From an uncultured Muribaculaceae bacterium (lineage in GTDB: Bacteria > Bacteroidota > Bacteroidia > Bacteroidales > Muribaculaceae): 64,000 nt of DNA. Under the pieces are notes generated by a model. It had not been told where the DNA came from. It saw nothing but the letters and a program-made list of their open reading frames with translations, and did not search any database. How positions within the stretch are numbered: position 1 is the first letter of the stretch; each line of letters opens with the position of its first letter. The stretch spans positions 1-64,000 of the forward strand of contig CAJUCW010000007.1 of the NCBI GenBank assembly GCA_910585275.1, in the 5' to 3' direction. Below, piece after piece: positions 43,581-52,730 of this stretch. The position numbers were made by a program, and so were the translations under genes.

Positions 43581-45551
43581 ATGAGAAAAACAGTATTAGG
43601 ATTCATGATATTTGCCGTCGCCACGGCATTTGCCGGCAAAAACTATGATATAGTTTCGCCCGACGGACATCTTAAGGCAGAGGTTTCGGTCGGAGACGAC
43701 CTCAGTTATTCCGTAATATTCAACGGGAAAACCGTGGTTGACGCATCTACGCTTTCCATGACCCTTGCCGACGGCACCGTCTGGGGCAAGAATCCCAAGG
43801 TGTCGAAAGTTTCGAAGAAAGCGGTCGATGCCACCGTGCCGTCGCCTTTCTACAGGGCGGAAAGCATGAAGGATAATTACAATTCCGCCACACTTGATTT
43901 CAAAGGAGGGTGGGGCGTCGAATTCCGGGCCTATAACGACGGTGTTGCCTACCGTTTCATTTCTAAACAGAAGAAGCCGCTCACGATTGCCGACGAGGAG
44001 GTTACGTATAATTTCCCTGTCGATGCCACGGCTTACGTGCCATACGCCAAGGGGCGGAAAGACGACCCCTATTTCAATTCTTTCGAAAATGAATATTCCA
44101 AGGTGAAACTTTCGGAAGTTGACCGTAATAAAATCGTGTTCCTCCCGATGGTGGTTGACCTCGGCGATGACGTAAAAGTGATGATAACGGAGTCTGACCT
44201 CGAGCAGTTCCCCGGACTCTATATGAACGGCACCGGCACGAAAGGTCTCAAAGGAAGCCATGCGAAATATCCGAAGCGTTCGCTACAGGGGGGCCACAAC
44301 AATCTCCAGATGGTGGTGCAGGAGAGGGAAGACTTCATAGCGAAAGCCGACGGCACCCGCACTTTCCCCTGGAGGGTGGCCATAGTAACCGGCAACGACA
44401 AGGAGATGGCCGCCACCAACCTTTCTTATCTTTTGGCGTCGCCCTCACGCATAGCCGACACCGCATGGATTAAACCCGGCAAGGTGGCATGGGACTGGTG
44501 GAACGCATGGAACATAACCGGCGTGGATTTCAAAGCCGGTGTCAACAACGCCACTTATAAGAAATATATTGATTTCGCTGCGGAAAACGGGATAGAATAC
44601 GTGATTCTCGACGAGGGATGGGCCGTAAACAAGAAGGCCGACCTCATGCAGGTGGTGCCGGAAATAAATCTTGAGGAACTGATTGCCTACGCCGGCAAGA
44701 AGAACGTGGGCATAGTGCTTTGGGCAGGTTACCATGCCTTTGACCGCGACATGGAGAACGTGTGCAGCCATTATGCCAAGATGGGCGTGAAGGGCTTCAA
44801 GGTGGATTTCATGGACCGCGACGATCAGGAAGTGGTGGATTTCGTACATCGCGCCGCCGCCACATGCGGTAAGCATAATCTCTTCCTCGACCTCCACGGC
44901 ATGTATAAGCCGGCTGGGCTGAACCGCACATATCCGAATGTGCTCAATTTCGAGGGCGTGAACGGTCTCGAACAGATGAAGTGGAGCACTATTGACCTTG
45001 ACCAGGTGGAATACGACGTTATGATACCCTTCATACGCCAGGCGGCAGGGCCTATGGACTACACTCCCGGCGCGATGAAAAACGGGACGAAGCATACGTA
45101 TCATGCCGATTATTACGAGCCGATGAGCCAGGGCACACGTTGCCGCCAGCTCGCTCTCTTCACGGTCTTCGACTCACCCTTTACCATGCTCAGCGACACC
45201 CCCGTGAATTATGACCGCGAACCGGAATGCCGCGATTTCATAGCGGCGGTGCCTACCGTGTGGGACGAGACGTTGATTCTCGACGGCAAGATGGGAGACT
45301 ATATTGTGACGGCGCGTCGCAAAGGCGACACGTGGTATGTGGCCGGCCTTACCGACTGGACTCCGAGGGAACTCGTGGTTGACCTTTCGTTTATCGGCGA
45401 GGGAAGCCGCCAGGCGGTGGTGTTCCGCGACGGTGCCAACGCCGCACATAATTCCAACGATTATAAAAAAGAAACCGTCAAGGTAAACGGAAAGACCCCT
45501 ATGAAGGTGAAACTCGCTCCGGGCGGCGGCTTTGCAATGGTGATAAAATGA
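43581..45551 (+). CDS. GH97 glycoside hydrolase (retaining type), second copy
   Basis: 656 residues with signal peptide (1-18). Same fold and motifs as the first GH97: YDIVSPDGHLKAEV, GKVAWDWWNAW, YVILDEGWAVN, GFKVDFMDRDDQEVVDF with Asp409 at the retaining nucleophile position, and LDLHGMYKPAGLNRTYPNVL. It is clearly paralogous but diverged, and GC-richer in codon use than the first copy. Two retaining-type GH97 enzymes in one operon point to two related alpha-galactoside or beta-L-arabinopyranoside linkages rather than starch. A 13-bp hairpin follows at 45595-45630. Confidence 0.9.
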   Translation: MRKTVLGFMIFAVATAFAGKNYDIVSPDGHLKAEVSVGDDLSYSVIFNGKTVVDASTLSMTLADGTVWGKNPKVSKVSKKAVDATVPSPFYRAESMKDNYNSATLDFKGGWGVEFRAYNDGVAYRFISKQKKPLTIADEEVTYNFPVDATAYVPYAKGRKDDPYFNSFENEYSKVKLSEVDRNKIVFLPMVVDLGDDVKVMITESDLEQFPGLYMNGTGTKGLKGSHAKYPKRSLQGGHNNLQMVVQEREDFIAKADGTRTFPWRVAIVTGNDKEMAATNLSYLLASPSRIADTAWIKPGKVAWDWWNAWNITGVDFKAGVNNATYKKYIDFAAENGIEYVILDEGWAVNKKADLMQVVPEINLEELIAYAGKKNVGIVLWAGYHAFDRDMENVCSHYAKMGVKGFKVDFMDRDDQEVVDFVHRAAATCGKHNLFLDLHGMYKPAGLNRTYPNVLNFEGVNGLEQMKWSTIDLDQVEYDVMIPFIRQAAGPMDYTPGAMKNGTKHTYHADYYEPMSQGTRCRQLALFTVFDSPFTMLSDTPVNYDREPECRDFIAAVPTVWDETLILDGKMGDYIVTARRKGDTWYVAGLTDWTPRELVVDLSFIGEGSRQAVVFRDGANAAHNSNDYKKETVKVNGKTPMKVKLAPGGGFAMVIK

Positions 45552-45594
45552 GATGCTCACTGATGGCAATATAATCATATTCTAATACCTTCGC

Positions 45595-45630
45595 CCCCTT
45601 GCCGGATCTTGCATTCAATCCGGCAAGGGG
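45595..45630. other. 13-bp perfect intercistronic hairpin
   Basis: ccccttgccggat (45595-45607) and its exact complement (45618-45630) with a 10-nt loop lie between the second GH97 and the next lipoprotein gene, 17 bp before the latter's ATG. No T run follows, so it may be an mRNA stability element or block read-through partially. Confidence 0.6.
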
Positions 45631-45646
45631 AATAAAACTGACTTCT

Positions 45647-47146
45647 ATGGATATCCGGACACTCTCTCTTACGGCACTCCTGGCGCTGCTTGCGGCTTGC
45701 GGCACAGATTCAGGAAAAAAAATCAAAGCGGAGCTTCCGCCCGACGAAATCGCGGTGTTTGTTTCGACCGACCGGCAGCTTCAGAAATCGTATGAATGGG
45801 CGAGAAAAACAGCCTTGTCATTCTCTCACGATGACGGCGACCCCGTCGGTTGTTGGTATGAGGCTGCGCTTCCGCGACGTGAGGCATTCTGCATGCGCGA
45901 TGTGTCGCATCAGTCGGTAGGGGCGCAGATTCTCGGGCTTCTTCCCCACAACAAAAACATGTTTTCCCTTTTTGTCGGCAATATAAGCGAAGAAAAGGAC
46001 TGGTGCAGCTATTGGGAGATAAACCGCCATAACAACCCGGTGCCGGCAGACTATCGCAACGACAAGGAATTCTGGTATAACCTTAATGCCAATTTCGACG
46101 TGATGCAGGCATGCCTTAAAATGTATCAGTGGACCGGCGACAGCGACTATATATCCGGTGAGAATTTTAAGTATTTTTTTGACCGCAGCGTAGATGAATA
46201 TGTTGACCGCTGGCATCTCTCTCCTGAAAAGATAATGCAGAGGAAGGCGTATATGAACGTGCCTGACGACTTCGACGTAAGCAATAATTTCCATACCTGC
46301 CGCGGGTTGCCGTCGTATGTGGAGAATATGCCCGGAATTTCCGCAGGCATCGACTTGGTGGCGTCGTTGTATGCAGGTTTTGACGCTTATTCAGCCATTT
46401 CATTGCTGAACGGACGTCAGGATGCGGCTGAAGCGGCTAAGAAGCAATCTCTGAAATATCGCGATATAATGGAATCCGAATGGTGGGATTCCGAAAAATC
46501 ATGCTATAATACGATGTATTTCTCCGAGGGTGCCTTCAAGCGGGGGGAAGGTGTGCCTTATGTTTTGTGGTTCGAGGCCACCGAGAATCCGGAGCGCATA
46601 AGGCTTGCACTCGCCGATATCCTTGAGGGGGATTGGAATGTTGAAAACATATCGCATTTCCCGGAATTGTTTTATCGCTACGGATATTGCGATGAAGCTT
46701 ACCGGTTTCTCTTGAATCTTCCGGCCATGTCGCGTTCGGAATATCCGGAAGTGGCATACGGCTTCATCGCGGGGTGCGTATGCGGCGCGATGGGATTCTC
46801 TCCATGTTATGCCGACAAGACGGTGACCACGGCATCGAGGCTTACCGCTCCCGGTGCTGACTCCCGGATAAAGAATGTAAGGGTGTTCGACGGCTACATG
46901 AGTGTGCGCCATGAGGGAAATTCGCATACTGAAATCTCCAACGACACTTCGGAAGACCTCCTTTGGAAAGCTTCGTTTATGGGAGACTACGCCGGCGTGG
47001 AAGCGGGTGGCCGGCGTTATCCGGTTGTAAAAACGACGGATGTAAAAGGCAACGTCTCTTCCACTGCCGAGATAAGGTTGCCTGCCAATTCAAAGCTTGA
47101 TGCGAGGGCGTTGCCCACGGGCACACAAGCGTTGGCTTCCAATTGA
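45647..47146 (+). CDS. (alpha/alpha)6-type lipoprotein, putative glycosidase
   Basis: 499 residues from the ATG at 45647, which gives a lipoprotein signal (LLAAC, Cys18); an opening at 45599 runs through the hairpin. The body is a helical (alpha/alpha)6-type domain: WYEAALPRREAFCMRDVSHQ (about 70-90), NNPVPADYRNDKEFWYNLN, SYVENMPGISAGIDLVASLYAG, and EWWDSEKSCYNTMYF. A C-terminal beta domain follows. It resembles GH78- or GH125-like six-hairpin enzymes or inactive relatives. The RDVSHQS and WEINRHNNP motifs are characteristic but not assigned to a family by me. Likely surface- or periplasm-facing partner of the preceding enzymes. Confidence 0.65.
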   Translation: MDIRTLSLTALLALLAACGTDSGKKIKAELPPDEIAVFVSTDRQLQKSYEWARKTALSFSHDDGDPVGCWYEAALPRREAFCMRDVSHQSVGAQILGLLPHNKNMFSLFVGNISEEKDWCSYWEINRHNNPVPADYRNDKEFWYNLNANFDVMQACLKMYQWTGDSDYISGENFKYFFDRSVDEYVDRWHLSPEKIMQRKAYMNVPDDFDVSNNFHTCRGLPSYVENMPGISAGIDLVASLYAGFDAYSAISLLNGRQDAAEAAKKQSLKYRDIMESEWWDSEKSCYNTMYFSEGAFKRGEGVPYVLWFEATENPERIRLALADILEGDWNVENISHFPELFYRYGYCDEAYRFLLNLPAMSRSEYPEVAYGFIAGCVCGAMGFSPCYADKTVTTASRLTAPGADSRIKNVRVFDGYMSVRHEGNSHTEISNDTSEDLLWKASFMGDYAGVEAGGRRYPVVKTTDVKGNVSSTAEIRLPANSKLDARALPTGTQALASN

Positions 47147-47157
47147 GCAATGTAAAA

Positions 47158-47188
47158 ATTTCTGAAAACGATATAATATTTTTCAGAA
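47158..47188 (+). terminator. AT-rich hairpin after lipoprotein gene
   Basis: tctgaaaa (47161-47168) pairs with ttttcaga (around 47180-47187), starting 15 bp after the stop codon. AT-rich and weak, but it sits at the operon end. Confidence 0.4.
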
Positions 47189-47194
47189 AACAAC

Positions 47195-47203
47195 TATATT
47201 TGC
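47195..47203 (+). promoter_or_regulatory. promoter -7 box for the hybrid regulator
   Basis: TATATTTGC, about 127 bp before the regulator ATG at 47331, suggesting a long leader. Confidence 0.45.
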
Positions 47204-47330
47204 AACAAAGTCGGGTAAGAAGCCATTTAGATTTTTTTATGGGGAATGATTTATTTATGGCATTTCCTTTTGAAAAAATGAAAATTTAAATGCTTCTGAA
47301 CCTGCTTTTTAGTTCCTGACCTGAAAAATT

Positions 47331-50300
47331 ATGCTACGAATCTGTATCTTTTTGGCGCTGATATTTTTATCGGTTTTATCGAACTTCGCGTCTTCTCCTC
47401 TTGAAGGACGCCAACTGCGCCACTACACCGTAAACGACGGGCTCGCCTCAAACGCCATCTATTCGTTTTGCCAGGATTCGAAAGGAAGGATGTGGTTCGG
47501 CACCATCGACGGTCTGCACAGTTTCGACGGATATAACATCACCGAATGGCGCGACGAGGATGTGCCGACCTTAGGGAGCGTGATATCAACGATTGTGGAA
47601 GACGACCGTAGCCGCCTTTGGCTCGGAAGCGGAAGCGGTCTGGCCCTTTTCGACCTTAAACATGAAAAATTCATGGAACTTCCGGTCAATCCCTCTTCCG
47701 GAGTCCGGATAAAGACCCCTGTCAGCGGAATCTTGCACGACAGCCAGGGGAGGGTGTGGCTTTCCACGCTGGGCGAAGGCGTGTTCCAATATAATCCCGA
47801 TAACGAAATTCTTAAACAGTATCCCGCCACCACCAAAATCAACAACGACATCGTGAGATGCGTGATGGAAGATTCGTCGGGACACATCTGGGCGGGCACC
47901 AATGAAGGTGTTGCCCTCTACAATCCTACGCAAGACAGGTTTGTGCCGGCGGGCGACCCTCAGACAGACAGGATAAGCGTGACTTCGCTGTTTGAAGACA
48001 GTTCCCATAATATCTGGGTAGGGTCGCGTGGTGCCGGGCTTTTTATGTTTGATGTCAAGACCGACCGTCTGGTGTCAAAACTGTCTCCCGCCGACAGTAA
48101 TTCACTTCTGCAGGTAAGGGACATTGTGGAGTGGCGTCCCGGGGAGTTGTTGCTGGCGTCTGACCAAGGCCTCACTGCTTTCGACACGAAAACCGGTGAA
48201 GTGACCCTTGTCAGGGCAAACCGTCAGAGAGAGAATGCCCTTAACGACAATTATCTTCAGACATTGTTTATTGACAAAGAAGGCGCTTTGTGGATAGGCA
48301 CGTATTTCGGAGGGGTGAACTATGTGGTGCCCACGGAGAGGATGTTCCGCCATTTCTATAACGTCAACACCAATCTCGGTGCGCAGATAGTGAGTGTATT
48401 CGCCGAGGCCGACAACGGCAATCTTTGGATAGGTTCCGACGATGCCGGGGTTTTCCATTGGAACCGCAAGACCAACAATTTTACCGACGTGAGGGGGCGG
48501 TCGCTGGGAAGCGGGTCGGCCTATAAAAACATCCATTCGTTGCTCCAGGCCGACGGGAAGCTTTTTGTGGGGATGTATCTCGGCGGACTCGACATCTTGG
48601 ATTTGAAGACCGGTGCCTTGAAGAATTATACTGTAGGTAAGTCTCCCCGTTCGCTCTATTCTTCGAGCATCTATTCCATGCTTCAGGATTCATATGGCGA
48701 AATATGGATAGGCACTGCCGAAGGGCTCAACAGATATTGTCCGGCCACAGACGATTTCGAAAGGATATATGAGGTGCATCCTGCCGATATCGGGTATCTC
48801 ATGGAAGACAAGAAGGGGTATCTTTGGGCATGCACCACCAACAAAGGGGTGTTCCGCCTCGACCGTAAAACAGGGGAGTGGGTGCAATTCTCGTCGGAAA
48901 CCGATGAGCCTGACAAAGAGCCCCCGATTCCTACCAATTCCATTGTCACCGCAGAGTGTGACGAAAACGGCAACCTATGGGTGGGAACCGACGGAGGTGG
49001 CCTGCTAAAGTTCAATTATGAAAGCGGGAAATTCACGCGTGAGCCTTTGCCCGAAAACGTGAGGGTTGTCAACAAGATTATAGCTTATAAAGACCAGCTT
49101 TGGCTCGGAACGTCGAAAGGGTTGTATTGCTATACGCCTAAAGATAGCCGCCTGTTTTCCTACAACAAAGACTCCGGACTGCAAGGAAACGTGTTTCTTC
49201 CGAATTCGGGACTTATGATAGACGGGGGCACGATTTTCATGGGAGGCATCAACGGATTCAACGAATTTAACCCCGACAAGATAACCCATAGGTATCTTAA
49301 GCCGGAGGTGATACTTACTGATTTCCAGATTTTCAACCATCCTGTGGAAATCGGTGCAGAAGATTCCCCGCTGACCGAGTCGATAACCTATTCCAATGGC
49401 ATAACGTTAGACCACACGCAGAGGATGTTTAGTTTCAAAGTGGCGCCGTTGAGCTACATCAACCCTTCGCACAACCGCTTCCTTTACAAGCTCGAAGGTT
49501 TTGAGAAAGACTGGAACGAAGCCACTCCCTTGCAGTCGCTCACCTATACGAATCTCCCGGCGGGCAGCTACGTCTTTAAGGTAAGGACCTCCGACGGCAA
49601 CGGAGGCTGGAACGACGACGCGCTTTCATTCCCCATCAAGGTGCTCCCGCCATGGTGGCTTTCCACGCCGATGATTATTCTTTATATTGTTCTTGGCGTG
49701 GGATGCCTGTTGCTGCTTTATTATCATTTCATGAACAAGCAGAAGGAGAAGATGCGGAAACTCGCCGACCAGAAGGACCGTGAGCTTTATCAGAGCAAGA
49801 TAGAATTCTTCACGCATATAGTCCATGAAATCCGCACGCCGTTGACGCTGATTCTGTCTCCGCTCGAGAATCTTCTTAAATCTGACGGCGCGATTTCCGA
49901 TTGCCGGTCGCAGCTGACGGTGATGGACCGCAACGGCAAGCGCCTGCTCAACCTTGTGAACCATCTGATGGATTTCCGCAAGATGGAGTCCGGTGCGATG
50001 AAACTGTTTATCACGGATGTGGATATCAGGGAACGCCTTGAATGGATTTGCCAGAACTATGTGCTTACTGCAGCCCTTAAGAATTTGAAAGTGACGGTGG
50101 AAGTGCCTGAATCTCCTTGTGTTGCCAAAGTTGATAAAGAGGCTTTTACGCAGATTGTCAACAATCTTCTGTCGAATGCGCTGAAGTTTTCCAAGTCTGA
50201 AATCGACATTTCTTTGGTGCGTCTGCCCGAAGGGGCGTTCAGGCTTTCGGTTAAGAACAACGGACCTGCCATACCGCCCGAGGAACAAGAGAAAATTTTC

Positions 50301-51329
50301 ACTCCGTTCTATCAGATTGCTGAAAACCGTCCGACCGACAACATAGGCACCGGTCTCGGTCTGTTGCTTGTGAAGCGTTATGCCAAACTTATGGGGACTG
50401 ATGTCGAGGTCAGGAGCGGAGGCGACATCGGGGCCGAATTTATTATAGACCTCCCGGCGTCGGCAGATGGGGTGGTGCCCGATGCCGACAATCTCCCTGA
50501 CACGGAGAAGTCTGATTCGGAAGAGGCGGAGGCTCCCGAAACCGTTGCGAAAGAACGCCTCCTTATCGTTGACGACAATGCCGAGATGCTTGCGTTTCTG
50601 CATGAGTTGCTTTCTCCGCATTATGACGTGGAATGTGCCGGCGATGCGGAAGAGGCTTTCGTGAAGCTGGAAAGCTATTCGCCCGACCTTATCGTGAGCG
50701 ACGTTATGATGCCAGGCATCGACGGTATGGAGTTCTGCCGCCGTCTGAAGCAGGATATCAACACGAGCCATATCCCGGTGGTGCTTCTTACCGCCAAGGT
50801 GGAAGATTCCGATTTTGTGACGGGATTCGACAGCGGTGCCGACCTTTACGTCACCAAACCGTTCTCCACCGACGTTATCAAGGCTCAGATACGCTCGTTG
50901 CTTGCAAACCGTGAGCGTCTGCGCGAGCGGTTTGTTTCCGATCCTGAGGTGATAGAAGAACTCGTTCCCCATTCAAGTATCGATAAAGAATTTTTCGACC
51001 GGATAAAAGGCATTATAGTAGAGCGCATGACCGATCCGGAATTTTCTGTGGACGTGCTCGCCAGGGAAATGGCTATTTCCCGCACCGGCCTTTTCACGAA
51101 ACTGAAGGCTATCACCGGCATGACCCCCAACGATTATATCCGGCTTATACGTCTGCAGAAGGCGGCCGAGTTGCTCGAGACCACCAACATGAGGGTCAAC
51201 GAAGTGTGCTGGCAGGTAGGTTTTTCTTCGCGCTCACATTTCGCCAAGTGTTTCCAGACTCAGTTCGGTGTCTCCCCGAGCGAATATAAGGGAAGCCTTT
51301 CCGGCGAATCGAAGGGCACGGGCAAGTAA
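47331..51329 (+). CDS. hybrid two-component system regulator (HTCS)
   Basis: A 1332-residue one-protein sensor-regulator. In order: signal peptide (1-21); 14-bladed-type sensor propeller with repeated (I/L)W(I/V)G motifs (about 25-690); Y_Y_Y Ig-like domain (about 700-770); membrane segment (about 776-798). Then histidine kinase with phospho-acceptor His832 in HIVHEIRTPLTLILSPLE and an ATPase domain ending NIGTGLGLLLVKRY; receiver domain with phospho-acceptor Asp1124 in SDVMMPG; and AraC-type HTH (about 1215-1325). The periplasmic propeller binds an oligosaccharide from the PUL, and the HTH then activates its promoters. The phased repeats at 34415-34468 are the likely binding sites. Confidence 0.96.
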   Translation: MLRICIFLALIFLSVLSNFASSPLEGRQLRHYTVNDGLASNAIYSFCQDSKGRMWFGTIDGLHSFDGYNITEWRDEDVPTLGSVISTIVEDDRSRLWLGSGSGLALFDLKHEKFMELPVNPSSGVRIKTPVSGILHDSQGRVWLSTLGEGVFQYNPDNEILKQYPATTKINNDIVRCVMEDSSGHIWAGTNEGVALYNPTQDRFVPAGDPQTDRISVTSLFEDSSHNIWVGSRGAGLFMFDVKTDRLVSKLSPADSNSLLQVRDIVEWRPGELLLASDQGLTAFDTKTGEVTLVRANRQRENALNDNYLQTLFIDKEGALWIGTYFGGVNYVVPTERMFRHFYNVNTNLGAQIVSVFAEADNGNLWIGSDDAGVFHWNRKTNNFTDVRGRSLGSGSAYKNIHSLLQADGKLFVGMYLGGLDILDLKTGALKNYTVGKSPRSLYSSSIYSMLQDSYGEIWIGTAEGLNRYCPATDDFERIYEVHPADIGYLMEDKKGYLWACTTNKGVFRLDRKTGEWVQFSSETDEPDKEPPIPTNSIVTAECDENGNLWVGTDGGGLLKFNYESGKFTREPLPENVRVVNKIIAYKDQLWLGTSKGLYCYTPKDSRLFSYNKDSGLQGNVFLPNSGLMIDGGTIFMGGINGFNEFNPDKITHRYLKPEVILTDFQIFNHPVEIGAEDSPLTESITYSNGITLDHTQRMFSFKVAPLSYINPSHNRFLYKLEGFEKDWNEATPLQSLTYTNLPAGSYVFKVRTSDGNGGWNDDALSFPIKVLPPWWLSTPMIILYIVLGVGCLLLLYYHFMNKQKEKMRKLADQKDRELYQSKIEFFTHIVHEIRTPLTLILSPLENLLKSDGAISDCRSQLTVMDRNGKRLLNLVNHLMDFRKMESGAMKLFITDVDIRERLEWICQNYVLTAALKNLKVTVEVPESPCVAKVDKEAFTQIVNNLLSNALKFSKSEIDISLVRLPEGAFRLSVKNNGPAIPPEEQEKIFTPFYQIAENRPTDNIGTGLGLLLVKRYAKLMGTDVEVRSGGDIGAEFIIDLPASADGVVPDADNLPDTEKSDSEEAEAPETVAKERLLIVDDNAEMLAFLHELLSPHYDVECAGDAEEAFVKLESYSPDLIVSDVMMPGIDGMEFCRRLKQDINTSHIPVVLLTAKVEDSDFVTGFDSGADLYVTKPFSTDVIKAQIRSLLANRERLRERFVSDPEVIEELVPHSSIDKEFFDRIKGIIVERMTDPEFSVDVLAREMAISRTGLFTKLKAITGMTPNDYIRLIRLQKAAELLETTNMRVNEVCWQVGFSSRSHFAKCFQTQFGVSPSEYKGSLSGESKGTGK

Positions 51330-51345
51330 ATTAAAAATTTTTCAT

Positions 51346-51402
51346 TAACTTTGCGCATGGAGATGTGCCGCTCGGGCCATATCCATGCGCAAAGTGTTTT
51401 TT
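51346..51402 (+). terminator. terminator hairpin overlapping a promoter box
   Basis: A 14-bp perfect stem (actttgcgcatgga 51348-51361, tccatgcgcaaagt 51382-51395) is followed by gtttttt, terminating HTCS transcription 19 bp after its stop. The left arm also contains a TAACTTTGC promoter-like box (51346-51354). GH105 transcription could therefore start inside the terminator, placing the hairpin in its leader. Confidence 0.65.
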
Positions 51403-51460
51403 CTGCCGTGCGCAGGCGCGGCTATATAATCCATAACTAACCCAATTTCGTTACGTCTTC

Positions 51461-52594
51461 ATGATTCGGAAAACTCTGGCAATCGTTTTTGCCATTCTCG
51501 TTGCGATTCCCTCGTTTGGAGAGGAAAAGTTGCCGTCGCGCCGCGATGTGCTCAAAACCTTGGTTAAGGTAAACGATTATTATCTGGATAACCATCCCGA
51601 CCCGTTGCTCGGCATTCCCTATTATTCGCGCAAGAAAGTTTATGAGGCGAATATCTGGACGCGTGCCGTCTATTTCGAGGGTTTGATGGCCCTTTATTCC
51701 ATTTATCCCGACAACCGTTATTATGACTACGCCTATAATTGGGGCGACGGTTTCAAGTGGGGGATGCGACGCGACAACACCACCACACGCGATGCCGACA
51801 ATTATTGCTGTGGCCAGACCTACGTTGACCTTTATCGTCTCACGCCGGAGCCGAAGATGCTCACCAAGACCAAGGCTTGCATGAACATGCTCGTCAATAC
51901 CCCGCAGGTGGGCGACTGGACCTGGATCGACGCCATACAGATGGGTATGCCGCTGCTTGCCAAAATGAGCGCGCTTACGGGCGACCCTAAATACCGGGAG
52001 AAGGCGTGGAAGATGTATAGCTGGACACGCGACTCGCTTGCGGGAGGCCTTTTCAACGGGAAAGAAGGGTTGTGGTGGCGCGACAAGGATTTCGTGCCTC
52101 CCTATAAGGAACCGAACGGGAAGAACTGTTATTGGTCGAGGGGCAACGGCTGGGTTGTGGCGGCGCTTGTAAGGGTGCTCGACGAAATTCCCGCAGACGA
52201 CCCGCACCGCGCCGCCTATGTGGCCGACTTGAGGGCGATGCTCGACGCGGCTGTGAAGTGCCAAAGGAAAGACGGCTTCTGGAATGTGAGCATGCACGAC
52301 GAAAGCAATTACGGAGGGAAGGAACTGACCGGGACGGCACTGTTCGTGTATGGTTTGGCATGGGCCGTCAACAATGGGATATTAGACCGTAAAACTTATC
52401 TGCCCGTCATTGCTAAAGCCTGGAACGCCATGGTGAAAGAAGCCGTGCATCCCGACGGTTTCCTCGGATACGTGCAAGGCACCGGGAAAGAGCCGAAAGA
52501 CGGCCAGCCCGTCACCTACGATTCGATTCCAGACTTCGACGACTACGGCACCGGCTGCTTCCTCCTTGCCGGCTCCGAAGTCTATAAACTCTGA
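51461..52594 (+). CDS. GH105 unsaturated uronyl hydrolase
   Basis: 377 residues with signal peptide (1-20). (alpha/alpha)6 barrel with GH105 landmarks: NIWTRAVYFEGLMALY, DADNYCCGQTYVDLY (Asp113), DWTWIDAIQMGMPLLAKM with likely catalytic Asp157, WSRGNGWVVAALVRVLDE, and DYGTGCFLLAGSEVYKL. These enzymes remove an unsaturated uronic acid left by polysaccharide lyases from rhamnogalacturonan, arabinogalactan or similar glycans. It implies uronic-acid-containing side chains in the substrate of the second PUL, although no lyase gene is visible in the PUL itself. Confidence 0.93.
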   Translation: MIRKTLAIVFAILVAIPSFGEEKLPSRRDVLKTLVKVNDYYLDNHPDPLLGIPYYSRKKVYEANIWTRAVYFEGLMALYSIYPDNRYYDYAYNWGDGFKWGMRRDNTTTRDADNYCCGQTYVDLYRLTPEPKMLTKTKACMNMLVNTPQVGDWTWIDAIQMGMPLLAKMSALTGDPKYREKAWKMYSWTRDSLAGGLFNGKEGLWWRDKDFVPPYKEPNGKNCYWSRGNGWVVAALVRVLDEIPADDPHRAAYVADLRAMLDAAVKCQRKDGFWNVSMHDESNYGGKELTGTALFVYGLAWAVNNGILDRKTYLPVIAKAWNAMVKEAVHPDGFLGYVQGTGKEPKDGQPVTYDSIPDFDDYGTGCFLLAGSEVYKL

Positions 52595-52603
52595 TGTTAG
52601 TCA

Positions 52604-52666
52604 TTAGTCGTTAGAGTCCCTAAAGGCCTTAAGGACCTTAAGGCCTTTAGGGACTCTAACGACTAA
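52604..52666. repeat. perfect 63-nt palindrome
   Basis: Both arms are 31 bases and perfectly complementary around one central base (52635). The sequence runs ttagtcgttagagtcccta... to its mirror image ending in gactaa. It lies 10 bp after the GH105 stop and 65 bp before the recombinase start. It can form an exceptionally stable hairpin or DNA cruciform. No T run follows. It may be a bidirectional transcription block or a recombination-related site. Confidence 0.8.
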
Positions 52667-52730
52667 AGTTTCAGAATAATCCCGATATTCTCCGGTCAAT
52701 TGCCTAATTTGCCGCCTTAACTGAGTAAAT

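Noticed and set aside
34560..45551. Starch utilisation (Sus) locus because of GH97 and GH31
   Set aside because: Both GH97 proteins carry the retaining-type Asp motif and lack the SusB Glu; there is no GH13, and GH105 is present.
49626..50972. 448-codon minus-strand frame
   Set aside because: Antisense to the kinase and receiver domains of the hybrid regulator.
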